Shown piece after piece: positions 16,355 through 28,253 of a stretch of 64,000 nucleotides of DNA (positions are counted from its first letter, which is position 1; the number at the start of each line of letters is the position of its first letter). Under the pieces are notes generated by a model, which was not told where the DNA came from, searched no databases, and was given only the letters and a program-made list of their open reading frames with translations. The position numbers were made by a program, and so were the translations under genes. Location of the stretch: assembly GCF_900474185.1 (NCBI RefSeq), contig NZ_UCNW01000009.1, positions 124,001-188,000 of the forward strand. The letters run 5' to 3'. Origin of the DNA: Synechococcus sp. UW69 (GTDB lineage: Bacteria; Cyanobacteriota; Cyanobacteriia; PCC-6307; Cyanobiaceae).

Positions 16355-18103
16355 ATGGTCGTCGCTCCCGCTGCTCCGAAGCTGTCGCTGCAGTGCGAGG
16401 CCATTGCAGCCGACACCAGCACGATTCGTTCCCTGGACTGGGATCGCAGCCGCTTCGACATCGAATTCGGCCTGCGCAACGGCACCACTTACAACGCCTT
16501 CCTGGTGCGGGGCGAACGCACCGCCCTGATCGACACCAGCCACGCCAAGTTCCGCGATACCTGGATTCCCCTGCTGAAGGAGCAGATCGATCCAATCGCG
16601 ATTGATGTGTTGATCGTGAGCCACACGGAGCCGGACCATTCCGGACTGATTGGGGATCTGATCGACCTCAACCCAAACATTGAAATCGTCGGATCGAAGG
16701 TGGCGCTGCAGTTCCTGCAGGACCAGGTGCACCGGCCCTTCAAATCCCGTGCCGTGAAATCCGGGGAAGAACTGGATCTCGGCACGAACCCAGCCAGCGG
16801 CATTCAGCACCGCTTCGAATTCCTGAGCGCTCCGAACCTGCACTGGCCAGACACGATCTTTTCCTTCGATCACGGCACAGGCATCCTCTACACCTGCGAC
16901 GCCTTCGGCCTGCATTACTGCTCCGACGATGTCTTCGACGCCGACCCTGGCGCCATCGCTCCCGATTTCCGCTTCTACTACGACTGCTTGATGGGCCCCA
17001 ATGCCCGAAGCGTTCTGCAGGCCCTCAAGCGCATGGATGGCCTGCCGGAGATCAACACGATCGCCGTGGGGCATGGCCCCCTGCTACGCCATCACCTCAG
17101 CCACTGGGTCAGTGACTACCGCGACTGGAGTGGTCAACGCAGCAAGGGAGAAAGTTATGCAGCCGTCTGTTATCTGAGCCAGTACGGCTTCTCCGATCGG
17201 ATCAGCCAGGCCATTGCCCACGGCATCGGCAAGGCGGATGCCCAGGTGCAATTGGTGGACTTGCGGGCCACCGATCCGCAGGAACTCACCGCACTCATTG
17301 GCGATGCCAAGGCTGTTGTGGTGCCGACGTGGCCATCGGAACCGGAACCTGATCTCCAGGCCTCGATCGGCACCCTGCTGGCGGCCCTTCATCCCAAGCA
17401 ACTGGTGGGGGTCTACGACGCCTTCGGCGGCAACGATGAACCGATCGACGCCGTCGCCGATCAACTGCGCAGCCAGGGGCAGAAACCAGCATTCAGCCCA
17501 TTAAGGATCAAACAACTTCCCCAGGGCAGCGACTATCAACGTTGTGAAGAGTCCGGCACCGACCTTGGTCAGCTGCTCACCAAGGAGAAGACAATCGCGG
17601 CGATGAAAAGCCTCGATGGCGACCTCGACAAGGCTCTTGGTCGCATCAGTGGTGGCCTCTATGTGGTGACCGCAAGCCAGGGGGACGGCGAATCGCAGCG
17701 CCGCAGCGCCATGGTGGCCAGCTGGGTGAGCCAAGCCAGCTTCACACCACCGGGGCTCACGATTGCTGTCGCCAAAGATCGTGCGATCGAAGCCCTGATG
17801 CAGGTCGGCGACAGGTTCGTGCTGAATGTTCTCCGGCAGGACAACCACCAGGAGCTGATGCGGCATTTCCTCAAACGCTTCCCCCCCGGTGCCGATCGTT
17901 TCGCCGGGGTGAATGTGCTGGAAGGAACAGCCGATGGAGGCCCGGTGCTGGCCGATGCACTGGCTTTTCTTGGCTGCCGGGTGGAGCAGCGAATGGAAGG
18001 CCCCGATCACTGGATCATCTATGCCGTCGTGGAGCAAGGCAACGTGGCCGATGCCGAGGCCAGCACCGCGGTGCATCACCGCAAGGTGGGCAACCACTAC
18101 TGA
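16355..18103 (+). CDS. flv3: Flavodiiron protein, Flv3-like (type C)
   Basis: 582 aa with three domains: metallo-beta-lactamase-like diiron domain (about 30-250), flavodoxin-like domain (about 265-400) and C-terminal flavin reductase domain (about 425-582). The diiron ligands are complete: H90, E92, D94, H163, D182 and H240. Cyanobacterial Flv1/Flv3 reduce O2 to water using electrons from photosystem I, protecting it without making reactive oxygen. Full ligands indicate the Flv3 partner. The ATG at 16355 gives the N-terminus expected for the family. It converges with the unknown gene at 18097, overlapping by seven bases. Confidence 0.88.
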   Translation: MVVAPAAPKLSLQCEAIAADTSTIRSLDWDRSRFDIEFGLRNGTTYNAFLVRGERTALIDTSHAKFRDTWIPLLKEQIDPIAIDVLIVSHTEPDHSGLIGDLIDLNPNIEIVGSKVALQFLQDQVHRPFKSRAVKSGEELDLGTNPASGIQHRFEFLSAPNLHWPDTIFSFDHGTGILYTCDAFGLHYCSDDVFDADPGAIAPDFRFYYDCLMGPNARSVLQALKRMDGLPEINTIAVGHGPLLRHHLSHWVSDYRDWSGQRSKGESYAAVCYLSQYGFSDRISQAIAHGIGKADAQVQLVDLRATDPQELTALIGDAKAVVVPTWPSEPEPDLQASIGTLLAALHPKQLVGVYDAFGGNDEPIDAVADQLRSQGQKPAFSPLRIKQLPQGSDYQRCEESGTDLGQLLTKEKTIAAMKSLDGDLDKALGRISGGLYVVTASQGDGESQRRSAMVASWVSQASFTPPGLTIAVAKDRAIEALMQVGDRFVLNVLRQDNHQELMRHFLKRFPPGADRFAGVNVLEGTADGGPVLADALAFLGCRVEQRMEGPDHWIIYAVVEQGNVADAEASTAVHHRKVGNHY

Positions 18104-19236
18104 GCTTGCAGCTGATCCAGAGCGTCAAGAAGATTCGTGAGCAAGGCATCAACGTGTTGGCTCCTCCGCCATTCACGACGATGGAGCCACTGATCTGAGC
18201 AGTCGCGCCACCAGCCCTCATCAGCCGGCTGACAGAGGGCAACGCCTCGGTGATGAGGGGCCAGAAAGATGGCTGCAGCCAAGAGGTTGGTGCCGAAACC
18301 CAACACATTCAAGGGTCCACTCCCTTCACGCGACCATCCGCTCGACAGCCGCACCTCGAGGGGGGCATCTGATGAGAACAGCTCCAACGATCTTCCTTGA
18401 TGCAGCGGATTCAACAGCTGCTGAACAAACGAATAGTGAGCTTCATTTTTGGGATGGGCTTGCACCCACAACGGTGCATCTGCGCGCACATGTCGCAAGG
18501 CGGAACGGATGGCGCGAATGAAGTACGCACTGTTCGCGATTCCTGGCGTCCGGCGCCAACCAAACGATCTGCCAAAGAGCCGCCAGCGAACATGCCATTT
18601 GGGCACTCTCAGGTAAGGCAGGCAAAGCATCACGCCCGGTTGATGCTTTCGGCTGATCGCTTCATCGTCAAGCAATGCAGAACGGAAATTCGCGCAAATG
18701 TCGAGAATGGCCTGGAGCCGCAACGGCTCAACAGGACGGTCAAAAGGCAGCAGCGGATCCTGACGAACCGAAGGAATGACTTCAGAACAATTCACGACCT
18801 CCAGCACCTTGCTGCGTTTGCGCTGTGCTTGATCTGAATACAAGCGCGTCTCGACCCCAATCGATTCCCCCAGCTCCACCACTTCTGAAGCCTGGTATGC
18901 AAGCAGCATCCGCTGCCCTTCACGATCATCCAACCGTGGCAGCAGCAGCAGGCTGCACTTCAGGGGCTCAGACCGAATCAGCAGGCTGTCCCCAGCACTG
19001 AGCTGGAGCACTCGAGTCTGATCAGGGGGGATCTGGATGAACTGGCACTGATGTCCATCCTGGGAAGCGAGATCCCGCAATAGCGGCTGGAAGGCTTTGG
19101 TCGAATGGCTGAACTCGTCGCGATAAGGCGAGACAACGTGCAGCCGGGTTCCTCGTATTCCTCGCCAGCGCAGATAGGCCAGAGCCGAGAGGGTGGTGAT
19201 CAGCTGAGAAGAGAGAACAACAACGCTCTGTGCCAC
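18097..19236 (-). CDS. Conserved-looking protein of unknown function between flv3 and flv1
   Basis: 379 aa from a GTG at 19236 (VAQSVVVLSSQ). The frame is open to an ATG at 19308, but that would overlap the divergent flv1 start. The N-terminus VVVLSSQLITTLSALAYL and the later LHVVSP recall the start of Rossmann-like GT-B glycosyltransferases such as polysialyltransferase-type proteins, but no diagnostic motif is certain. There is no clear signal peptide or membrane helix. It sits antisense between the two flavodiiron genes, overlapping the flv3 end. A function in oxygen metabolism cannot be claimed from position alone. Confidence 0.65.
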   Translation of the reverse strand: MAQSVVVLSSQLITTLSALAYLRWRGIRGTRLHVVSPYRDEFSHSTKAFQPLLRDLASQDGHQCQFIQIPPDQTRVLQLSAGDSLLIRSEPLKCSLLLLPRLDDREGQRMLLAYQASEVVELGESIGVETRLYSDQAQRKRSKVLEVVNCSEVIPSVRQDPLLPFDRPVEPLRLQAILDICANFRSALLDDEAISRKHQPGVMLCLPYLRVPKWHVRWRLFGRSFGWRRTPGIANSAYFIRAIRSALRHVRADAPLWVQAHPKNEAHYSFVQQLLNPLHQGRSLELFSSDAPLEVRLSSGWSREGSGPLNVLGFGTNLLAAAIFLAPHHRGVALCQPADEGWWRDCSDQWLHRREWRRSQHVDALLTNLLDALDQLQAQ

Positions 19237-19286
19237 AGGTCTGCTGCTCTCATTAACAACACGCCTACATTCAACTGGCTTCGAAG

Positions 19287-21089
19287 ATGAGCGTGACCAG
19301 CACCGCAACCACGCGTCGCACGATCCAACTGCCGATCGACGATGGGGTCGTTGGTCTCCGCGGTCTGAGCCCTCAACGAAACCGCTTTGAACTGGAGTAC
19401 GCCCTGGAGCGGGGAAGCACAGCCAACAGCGTGTTGTTTGAGACCGGTGATGGTGCCCCTGCCGTGTTGGTTCACCCTCCAGGTGTGGCCTACAGCGGCG
19501 CCTTTCTTCCGGTACTTGCCGACGCCCTACCCAGCAACGATGCGCCGCTGCTGGTGGTCGTGGGTCACGTCAATCCCAATCGCGTTGCCTTGCTGCGGGA
19601 TTTAGCGGAGGCCTATGCCGGGCTGGAACTGATCGTCTCCAACCCGGGCGCCAAGTTGATCAAGGAACTTTGGAGCCAACGCAAACCGGCCCCGCCCGGA
19701 GAAACGAGCGAACAACCACCCTTGCCCGACCTGCCGCCCCTGCGGATCATCCGCCAGGAGCAAACGCTTCCCCTCAGCCATCAGCGCAGCCTGATGCTGC
19801 TGCCGGCCCCAACCCCCCGTTGGCCTGGCGGGTTGCTGGCGTTTGAGGAAAGCCTCGGCTTGCTGATGAGCGACAAATTCTTCAGTGCCCACCTCTGCAC
19901 GGACAGCTGGGCCGAAAGCAACCGCAGCAGCACAGAAGAAGAGCGCCGTCACTTCTATGACTGCCTGATGGCTCCCATGGCCAGTCAAGTGGATGCCCTG
20001 GTGGAACGGCTCGAAGAGCTCGATATCCGCACCATCGCTCCGGGCCATGGCCCCGCGATCGAAGCCAGTTGGCGCAGCCTGCTCAGCGACTACCGCCGCT
20101 GGGGAGAAGGCCAGCAGAACGCCAGCCTCACGGTGGCCCTGCTGTTCGCCAGCGCCTACGGCAACACCGCTGCCATTGCTGACGCCCTGGCCCGCGGGGT
20201 CAGCCGTACCGGCATCCGGGTGAGCAGCTTGAACTGCGAATTCACCCCGGCCGATGAACTGGTGAGCACCATCCAGCAGGCCGATGCCGTGTTGATTGGC
20301 TCACCGACCCTGGGGGGACATGCCCCCACGCCAATTGTTTCGGCCTTGGGCACCCTGTTGGCGGAAGGAGATCGCAACAAGCCCGTGGGGGTGTTCGGCA
20401 GCTTCGGCTGGAGCGGCGAGGCGGTGGATCTGCTGGAAACCAAGCTGCGGGACGGCGGCTTCAGCTTTGGCTTCGAGCCGATCCGGGTGAAGTTCAGTCC
20501 AGATGCCGCACGGGTGAAGGAGCTGGAAGAGACCGGCACCCGTTTCGCCCGTCAACTGCTGCAGAGCCAGAAGCGAGCGCAGCGGCGCAGTGCAGGAGGT
20601 TTGAGTGAAAGCCGCAGCGATCCAGCAGTCCTGGCCCTGGGCCGCGTGATCGGCTCCCTCTGCGTGCTCACCACTCGTAAAGCTGATCTAAGCGGCGCCA
20701 TGGTGGCCAGCTGGGTGAGTCAGGCGAGCTTCAGTCCTCCCGGCATCACCGTGGCCGTCGCCAAAGACCGCGCCGTGGAAGCCCTTCTGCACAAGGGCGA
20801 TCGCTTCGCCTTGAACGTTTTGGCAGAAGGTCGCGAAACAGCAGCAATGAAGCAATTCCTGCAACCGTTCGAGCCCGGTGCTGATCGCTTTGCAGGCCTT
20901 GAGCTCGACACAAGCCCCGCCGAGCAGCCGTTGCTACCGGATGCCCTGGCCTGGCTAGACGGGAAAGTAAGCCAGCGGATGGAATGCGGCGACCACTGGC
21001 TGATCTACGCCGAAGTGGATCACGGTGGGGTGCTGGATGCGAAGGGCAGCACTGCGGTGCACCAACGCCGCAGCGGCGCCAACTACTGA
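19287..21089 (+). CDS. flv1: Flavodiiron protein, Flv1-like (non-canonical diiron site)
   Basis: 600 aa, with the same three-domain type C layout as the gene at 16355. The metal site is altered: the H-x-E-x-D-H motif reads HVNPNR (H94, N96, N98, R99), and the next histidine is R178. A distal GHGP histidine remains. Such substitutions are characteristic of Flv1, which works with Flv3 as a hetero-oligomer in light-driven O2 reduction. The flavodoxin-like and flavin reductase domains are intact (AMVASWVSQASFSPPG). It starts about 50 bases from the divergent unknown gene. A perfect 13-base inverted repeat follows its stop. Confidence 0.88.
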   Translation: MSVTSTATTRRTIQLPIDDGVVGLRGLSPQRNRFELEYALERGSTANSVLFETGDGAPAVLVHPPGVAYSGAFLPVLADALPSNDAPLLVVVGHVNPNRVALLRDLAEAYAGLELIVSNPGAKLIKELWSQRKPAPPGETSEQPPLPDLPPLRIIRQEQTLPLSHQRSLMLLPAPTPRWPGGLLAFEESLGLLMSDKFFSAHLCTDSWAESNRSSTEEERRHFYDCLMAPMASQVDALVERLEELDIRTIAPGHGPAIEASWRSLLSDYRRWGEGQQNASLTVALLFASAYGNTAAIADALARGVSRTGIRVSSLNCEFTPADELVSTIQQADAVLIGSPTLGGHAPTPIVSALGTLLAEGDRNKPVGVFGSFGWSGEAVDLLETKLRDGGFSFGFEPIRVKFSPDAARVKELEETGTRFARQLLQSQKRAQRRSAGGLSESRSDPAVLALGRVIGSLCVLTTRKADLSGAMVASWVSQASFSPPGITVAVAKDRAVEALLHKGDRFALNVLAEGRETAAMKQFLQPFEPGADRFAGLELDTSPAEQPLLPDALAWLDGKVSQRMECGDHWLIYAEVDHGGVLDAKGSTAVHQRRSGANY

Positions 21090-21107
21090 GCCGGCAACCC
21101 GTACCAC

Positions 21108-21138
21108 CGCCTAACTCATAGCGAGTATGAGTTAGGCG
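21108..21138. repeat. Perfect 13-base inverted repeat
   Basis: CGCCTAACTCATA (21108-21120), a five-base loop GCGAG, then TATGAGTTAGGCG (21126-21138). It lies between the flv1 stop and the rubrerythrin start. No T-run follows, so it is not a standard terminator. It could be a partial terminator, an mRNA-stabilising hairpin or a regulator site for rubrerythrin. Confidence 0.9.
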
Positions 21139-21167
21139 TAATCTGTTGGAACGATCGCTTCTCCTCG

Positions 21168-21881
21168 ATGGACCTCTCCAAGCCATCCACCCACGCCAAT
21201 CTCGAAGCCGCGTTCGGCGGCGAGAGCATGGCCAACCGCAAGTACCTGTTCTTTGCGGATGTGGCCAAACAACTGGGTCACAAAGACCTGGCCAAGTTGT
21301 TTCGTGAAACCGCGGCCCAAGAAACAGAGCATGCCTTTGCGCACTTCCGCCTACTGCATCCCGAATTAGTGGTGGGCAACCCCGACCAGCTCAGCGACAG
21401 CGAGAAGCAAGCGATGCTGACCCGCTGCCTGGAACTGGCGATTGAAGGCGAAACCTACGAGTACACAACGATGTATCCGGAGTTCGCCGCCCAGGCCCGT
21501 CAGGACCGGGACAGCGGAGCCGAGGCGGAATTTGCCGAGCAAAGCAGCGAATCCAAGGAGCATGCCGGCACCTTCCGGACAGCCGCTAAGAACTTCGGCC
21601 TGCTAACCCCGATAGAACAACATCACGCCGAAACCTATGGCGTCGCCCTGGAAGCACTGCAAGGCAAAGGAACGGCAGGCCAAGCCGATCAACCCCTTCC
21701 AGGCAAATGGATCTGCAAGGTGTGCTCGATGATTTACGACCCCGCCGAGGGAGATCCGGATTCCGGCATCGCCGCAGGCACACCCTTTGAAGCGATTCCG
21801 GAGGACTGGGAGTGTCCGATCTGCGGCGCCCGCAAAGCCAGCTTCGTCCCCTACCGGGAAGCCGAGTTGAAGGCCGCCTGA
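21168..21881 (+). CDS. Rubrerythrin
   Basis: 237 aa. An N-terminal ferritin-like four-helix diiron domain (about 1-165; [14 protein letters not shown] and [15 protein letters not shown] carry the E-x-x-H and glutamate ligands) is joined to a C-terminal rubredoxin domain with CKVC and CPIC pairs (about 183-229) binding one iron. Rubrerythrins reduce hydrogen peroxide using electrons passed through the rubredoxin centre. Its position after two flavodiiron genes, separated by a hairpin, supports a joint oxygen and peroxide defence role. Confidence 0.93.
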   Translation: MDLSKPSTHANLEAAFGGESMANRKYLFFADVAKQLGHKDLAKLFRETAAQETEHAFAHFRLLHPELVVGNPDQLSDSEKQAMLTRCLELAIEGETYEYTTMYPEFAAQARQDRDSGAEAEFAEQSSESKEHAGTFRTAAKNFGLLTPIEQHHAETYGVALEALQGKGTAGQADQPLPGKWICKVCSMIYDPAEGDPDSGIAAGTPFEAIPEDWECPICGARKASFVPYREAELKAA

Positions 21882-21981
21882 CCCTTACTCCCAGGTCCGT
21901 CAGCGCATCGTCCAAGCGCGGCGGGCCTTGTTGTGAGAACAAGCGAGAACTTGCACGATTCAATCAAGTTCAGAATTCTCC

Positions 21982-22497
21982 ATGCCCTCCGATCTCATCG
22001 TTCTGACAGCAAGCAATGGCGAAAACCTCAAGCTTGCTGAACGGTTCGTGAAGGCCGCAGCAGCTCAGAACGCCACCGCCAAACTGATCGACCTCACGCA
22101 GCTCGACCTGCCTCTGTTCACTCCGAGAGTCAAGGAAGCGGGTGCTGGCCCTGATCTTGTGACCCTGCACGACAAGCTGCAGCAAACTCCGCGCTGGGTG
22201 ATCTGCGCACCGGAATACAACGGCTCAATACCGCCATCCCTTACCAATGCCATTGCCTGGCTCTCGGTGACAGGAGATGACTTCCGATCCCTCTTCAACG
22301 GGCGGCCGATTGCCATGGCCACCTTTTCCGGTGGTGGCGGCATGGAACTGCTCCTTTCCCTGCGCATCCAGCTGACGCACCTTGGAGCCCAGGTCGTCGG
22401 GCGACAGCTGCTTAGCAACTACGCCAAGCCACCCCAAGACGACAGCATCGCCGACCTGGTGCAACGGCTGCTGCAGATGACTCCCCTCGAGCTCTGA
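21982..22497 (+). CDS. NADPH-dependent FMN reductase family protein
   Basis: 171 aa flavodoxin-like fold. Seen: an N-terminal beta strand with the phosphate-binding segment LTASNGENLKLAERF and the PEYNGSIPPSLTNAIAWLS signature typical of the FMN reductase/azoreductase family. It probably reduces FMN or quinones with NAD(P)H in the cytosol. It lies 100 bases after rubrerythrin and may provide reduced flavin or electrons for the nearby redox proteins (inference). Confidence 0.85.
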   Translation: MPSDLIVLTASNGENLKLAERFVKAAAAQNATAKLIDLTQLDLPLFTPRVKEAGAGPDLVTLHDKLQQTPRWVICAPEYNGSIPPSLTNAIAWLSVTGDDFRSLFNGRPIAMATFSGGGGMELLLSLRIQLTHLGAQVVGRQLLSNYAKPPQDDSIADLVQRLLQMTPLEL

Positions 22498-22567
22498 AGC
22501 GAACACCTCACCCCGAATACCCCCTTTCCACGCGATCAACCTGACCGCTCTTGTCAACACTCCATCA

Positions 22568-22804
22568 ATGCGGATGGGCCCGGCTTCCGAGCGCTTTCTC
22601 ACCCAACTGGACTGGCTTGAGTCGTAGCAGAGCTTTTCGTTCGGCCGCCATCAGGATCCGAACTGGATGGGCTTCGGCCCCTTGCGGGTGATCAACGACG
22701 ACACCATCGCTGCTGGAAAGGGTTCCGGCATGCACCACCACCTGTGGGGGCACGACTCACAGGCCGTTGCAATCTCGCAAGCTGATCTCCGTTTGACCAC
22801 TTGA
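22568..22804 (+). pseudogene. Pirin gene remnant with internal stop and lost C-terminus
   Basis: From the ATG at 22568 the frame reads an N-terminus ending in ERFLTQLDWLES, then a TAG at 22625, then QSFSFGRHQDPNWMGFGPL, RVINDDTIAAGKGSG and MHHHL before losing similarity and stopping at 22802-22804. This matches the first 60 or so residues of pirin (cupin) proteins, including DP-x-x-MGFGPLRVIN and the G-M-H-x-H metal ligands. The rest of the roughly 230-300 aa family length is absent. It fills most of a 401-base space between genes. Confidence 0.75.
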
Positions 22805-22898
22805 AACGCAGCAATCCTGAAGAGATTCGGTGCAAGCGCGTAACACCAGATATTGCGCCCTGAAATGACGTAGTCACTTTCAAACAATCCCTTGAGCG

Positions 22899-23105
22899 AT
22901 GGGATTCATGAACGGTCATGAGACCGCGGTGCGTTACCGCGGGTTCCTTCTGATGCCTCAAACCAATCAAAGCTGGTTGGTGCGACCTGAACGCAGCCCC
23001 ATGCTGCTTCTGCCGTTCCGCACACCGACCTGCTCGTTGGCCGACGTCAAAGCCCTTTTGGACTGGCGTCTTTCGCAGGAAGCATCAGAAATCGGAGCGG
23101 CCTGA
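22899..23105 (+). CDS. Small conserved-looking protein of unknown function
   Basis: 68 aa, or 65 from the second ATG at 22908. It is rich in arginine, leucine and proline, with a central segment WLVRPERSPMLLLPFRTP and a C-terminal helix SLADVKALLDWRLS. It resembles a short picocyanobacterial protein type by general appearance, and no domain is recognised. It ends two bases before the convergent gene at 23108. Confidence 0.6.
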   Translation: MGFMNGHETAVRYRGFLLMPQTNQSWLVRPERSPMLLLPFRTPTCSLADVKALLDWRLSQEASEIGAA

Positions 23106-23107
23106 AT

Positions 23108-23362
23108 TCAGGCCGCTGCCGGTGGAGGGGTGGGATCGCCCACCGGTTGAAGAGGGATGACGAGAGTGGCCCAGTGATCGGGCCGCTCAGGGCGACTGCG
23201 ACGGGAGCGGCGGGTGCCGAACGGAACCCGAATCACATTCGTCCCTTCAATCGACAAAGTGTGACCACGATTGAATGCCGACTCGAGACCGTCCGGAAGT
23301 TGAGGAAGGGCAGGTCCTTCAACGGTCCTGAGGCCAGATTTCTTGATGTTGTCCCGATCCAT
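23108..23362 (-). CDS. Small basic protein of unknown function
   Basis: 84 aa. A proline-rich N-terminal half (EGPALPQLPDGLESAFNRGHT) precedes an arginine-rich stretch GTRRSRRSRPERPDHW and a beta-like ATLVIPL near the end. No known domain is recognised. It is convergent with the small gene at 22899 and upstream of nothing on its strand. Coding status rests on frame length and amino acid pattern only. Confidence 0.5.
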   Translation of the reverse strand: MDRDNIKKSGLRTVEGPALPQLPDGLESAFNRGHTLSIEGTNVIRVPFGTRRSRRSRPERPDHWATLVIPLQPVGDPTPPPAAA

Positions 23363-23488
23363 GGTGTCCCCCGACAGACGAATCAGTTGTCGAACAGTTT
23401 GACCGAACCCGCAAGGGCGATGAACGGAATCAAACCAATTTTTCCACTTTCAGTGAAAATTTACACGTTCTGATGCCCTCGCACCAGG

Positions 23489-26359
<2,871 letters not shown>

Positions 26360-26414
26360 CGTCTAAAGCAGCAGCGCACGGAGCGATCGTAAGAGCCGCG
26401 TCCCGTGGTTGATG

Positions 26415-26804
26415 TCAGCCGGCGTTGACCTTCGCGCCGTAGGCCTCCGCAGTCATCAGGCTGTCGAGCTCGGAGGGATCGGTTGGACGCAGCACCAAAA
26501 GCCAGCCCTCGCCATGGGGATCGTTCTGGAGTTCCTCCGGACTGGCCAGCACCGCTTCATTGCGCTGCACCACCTCGCCGGCAATGGGTGCATACATGTC
26601 TTCCACCGCCTTCACTGATTCCACCGATCCGAAGCTGGTGCCCTTCGCCAAGCTGGAGCCCACGTCCGGCAGGTCGACAAACACGATGTCGCCCAGCTGA
26701 TCAACGGCGAAGGCACTGATGCCCACCCGCACCAGATCACCATCGGCGTTGGCGTACTCGTGGCTGTCGGCGAAGCGAAAAGAGTCGGGGAACGCGAACG
26801 CCAT
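26415..26804 (-). CDS. gcvH: Glycine cleavage system H protein
   Basis: 129 aa lipoyl carrier that shuttles the aminomethyl group between P, T and L proteins. The lipoylated lysine is K65 in ESVKAVEDMYAP, followed by the conserved APIAGEVV turn. Length is normal for the family. It lies 10 bases after the PLP-enzyme gene and directly before gcvP, so the three probably share a transcript. Confidence 0.96.
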   Translation of the reverse strand: MAFAFPDSFRFADSHEYANADGDLVRVGISAFAVDQLGDIVFVDLPDVGSSLAKGTSFGSVESVKAVEDMYAPIAGEVVQRNEAVLASPEELQNDPHGEGWLLVLRPTDPSELDSLMTAEAYGAKVNAG

Positions 26805-26814
26805 CGACGCAGTT

Positions 26815-28086
26815 TCAGGTGATCCCAGTTTGCGTGAGATTGATCAGTCCTGCCGCATTCAGGTCACACAACGCACGGGACAACGCCAGGCGGATGTGGG
26901 CCCGATGGGTGCCGCCCTGCACATACAGGTTGAAAGGTTCACGCAGCGGCGCATCGGCCGAAAATTCACTGGTAGAGCCGTCAATGAACGTCCCCCCTGC
27001 CATCACGAGATCGGAGGCATACCCCGGCATGGATGCAGGCACCGGATCGAGATAGGCGCCAATCGGTGATGTCGACTGGAAGGCTCGACACACGACTTTG
27101 AGGGCTTCCGGACTTCCCAGCCGAACCGCCTGAATCAAATCGCTACGCACCGCGCCTGGCATGGGATTGACAGGGAAACCAAGTCGCGCGAACACCCCCG
27201 CCACAAGATCCGCGCCGATCAATGCCTCCGACACCATCTGCGGTGCCAGGAACAGGCCCTGCAGCACCAGCCGCTGCAGGTCAAATCCCGTGCCGCCCTC
27301 ACGACCGATCCCCGGCGCCGTGAGCCGGCAGCAGGCCTGCTCGACAAGATCAGCCCGTCCGGCGATGTAACCGCCAGTGGGGGCAATGGTGCCGCCGAGA
27401 TTCTTGATCAAGGATCCAGCAATGAGATCCGCCCCAACAGCGGTTGGCTCCTGCTCCTGCACCAACTCTCCGTAACAGTTGTCGACAAAGACAACGCAGT
27501 CGGGCTGGCGCGCATGGATGCGTTCACACAGCTTTGCGATCCGATCGACCGTGACCGAGGGCCGCCAGCTGTAACCACAACTTCGCTGGATCAGCACCAG
27601 CCGACAGGGCTGCTCCAAGGCCTGACTCAACGCCACCTCATCCACTGCCCCGTCGGGCTGCAGATCGATTTCGTCGTAAGCGATCCCGAACTCTGCAAGG
27701 GAGCCCTGACCCTGACCGCGGAGACCGATGACCTCTTCCAAGGTGTCGTAGGGGCGCCCCGTGATGGACAGCAAACGATCACCGGGCCTCAACACCCCAA
27801 ACAACGCTGCCGCAATGGCATGGGTGCCGCTCACGAATTGCAGGCGCACTGCTGCGGCTTCGGCCCCCAGCACCCGGGCAAAGACCCGATCCACCACCTC
27901 ACGCCCTTGGTCACCATGGCCGTAGCCGGTCAGCGAAGTGAAGTGCTGTGTACCCACACGCTCAGCCGACAGCGCATCCAGGACCCGTTGCAAACGCAGC
28001 TCCACGGACGCCGTCCTCGCTGCGGCAAGTTCAGCCTGATCCCTTGCCACCACTTCGATCAGATGATTTGCGATTGCACTAATCAC
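26815..28086 (-). CDS. Methionine gamma-lyase/aluminium-resistance family PLP enzyme
   Basis: 423 aa from a GTG at 28086 (VISAIANHL); the frame is open to 28161. Fold-type I PLP protein of the Cys/Met metabolism superfamily known from aluminium-resistance annotations. Seen: FVSGTHAIAAALFG at the N-terminal cofactor region, VFVDNCYGE with the cofactor aspartate, and the lysine in GSLIKNLGGTIAP. The true substrate is unclear in this family, though C-S lyase activity is likely. It is upstream of gcvH by 10 bases. Confidence 0.85.
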   Translation of the reverse strand: MISAIANHLIEVVARDQAELAAARTASVELRLQRVLDALSAERVGTQHFTSLTGYGHGDQGREVVDRVFARVLGAEAAAVRLQFVSGTHAIAAALFGVLRPGDRLLSITGRPYDTLEEVIGLRGQGQGSLAEFGIAYDEIDLQPDGAVDEVALSQALEQPCRLVLIQRSCGYSWRPSVTVDRIAKLCERIHARQPDCVVFVDNCYGELVQEQEPTAVGADLIAGSLIKNLGGTIAPTGGYIAGRADLVEQACCRLTAPGIGREGGTGFDLQRLVLQGLFLAPQMVSEALIGADLVAGVFARLGFPVNPMPGAVRSDLIQAVRLGSPEALKVVCRAFQSTSPIGAYLDPVPASMPGYASDLVMAGGTFIDGSTSEFSADAPLREPFNLYVQGGTHRAHIRLALSRALCDLNAAGLINLTQTGIT

Positions 28087-28253
28087 CCGTTTCCTTGCTG
28101 AGTTCTTGCCTTCATAGGTCCTGACCGACGCGACTCTTCCGAACGTGCCAAGCCTCTGCACTTCGTGAACTCCTTTAGATTTCTGTCACTAACGGCACCA
28201 TCCGCTCCAAGGTTTCCCTGTCTGAGCGGCTTGTCAATTTCAGGAGAATCCGA

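Noticed and set aside
26360-26414. Glycine riboswitch before gcvP
   Set aside because: The 55-base gap is too short for a riboswitch aptamer and lies inside an operon; no aptamer features were seen.
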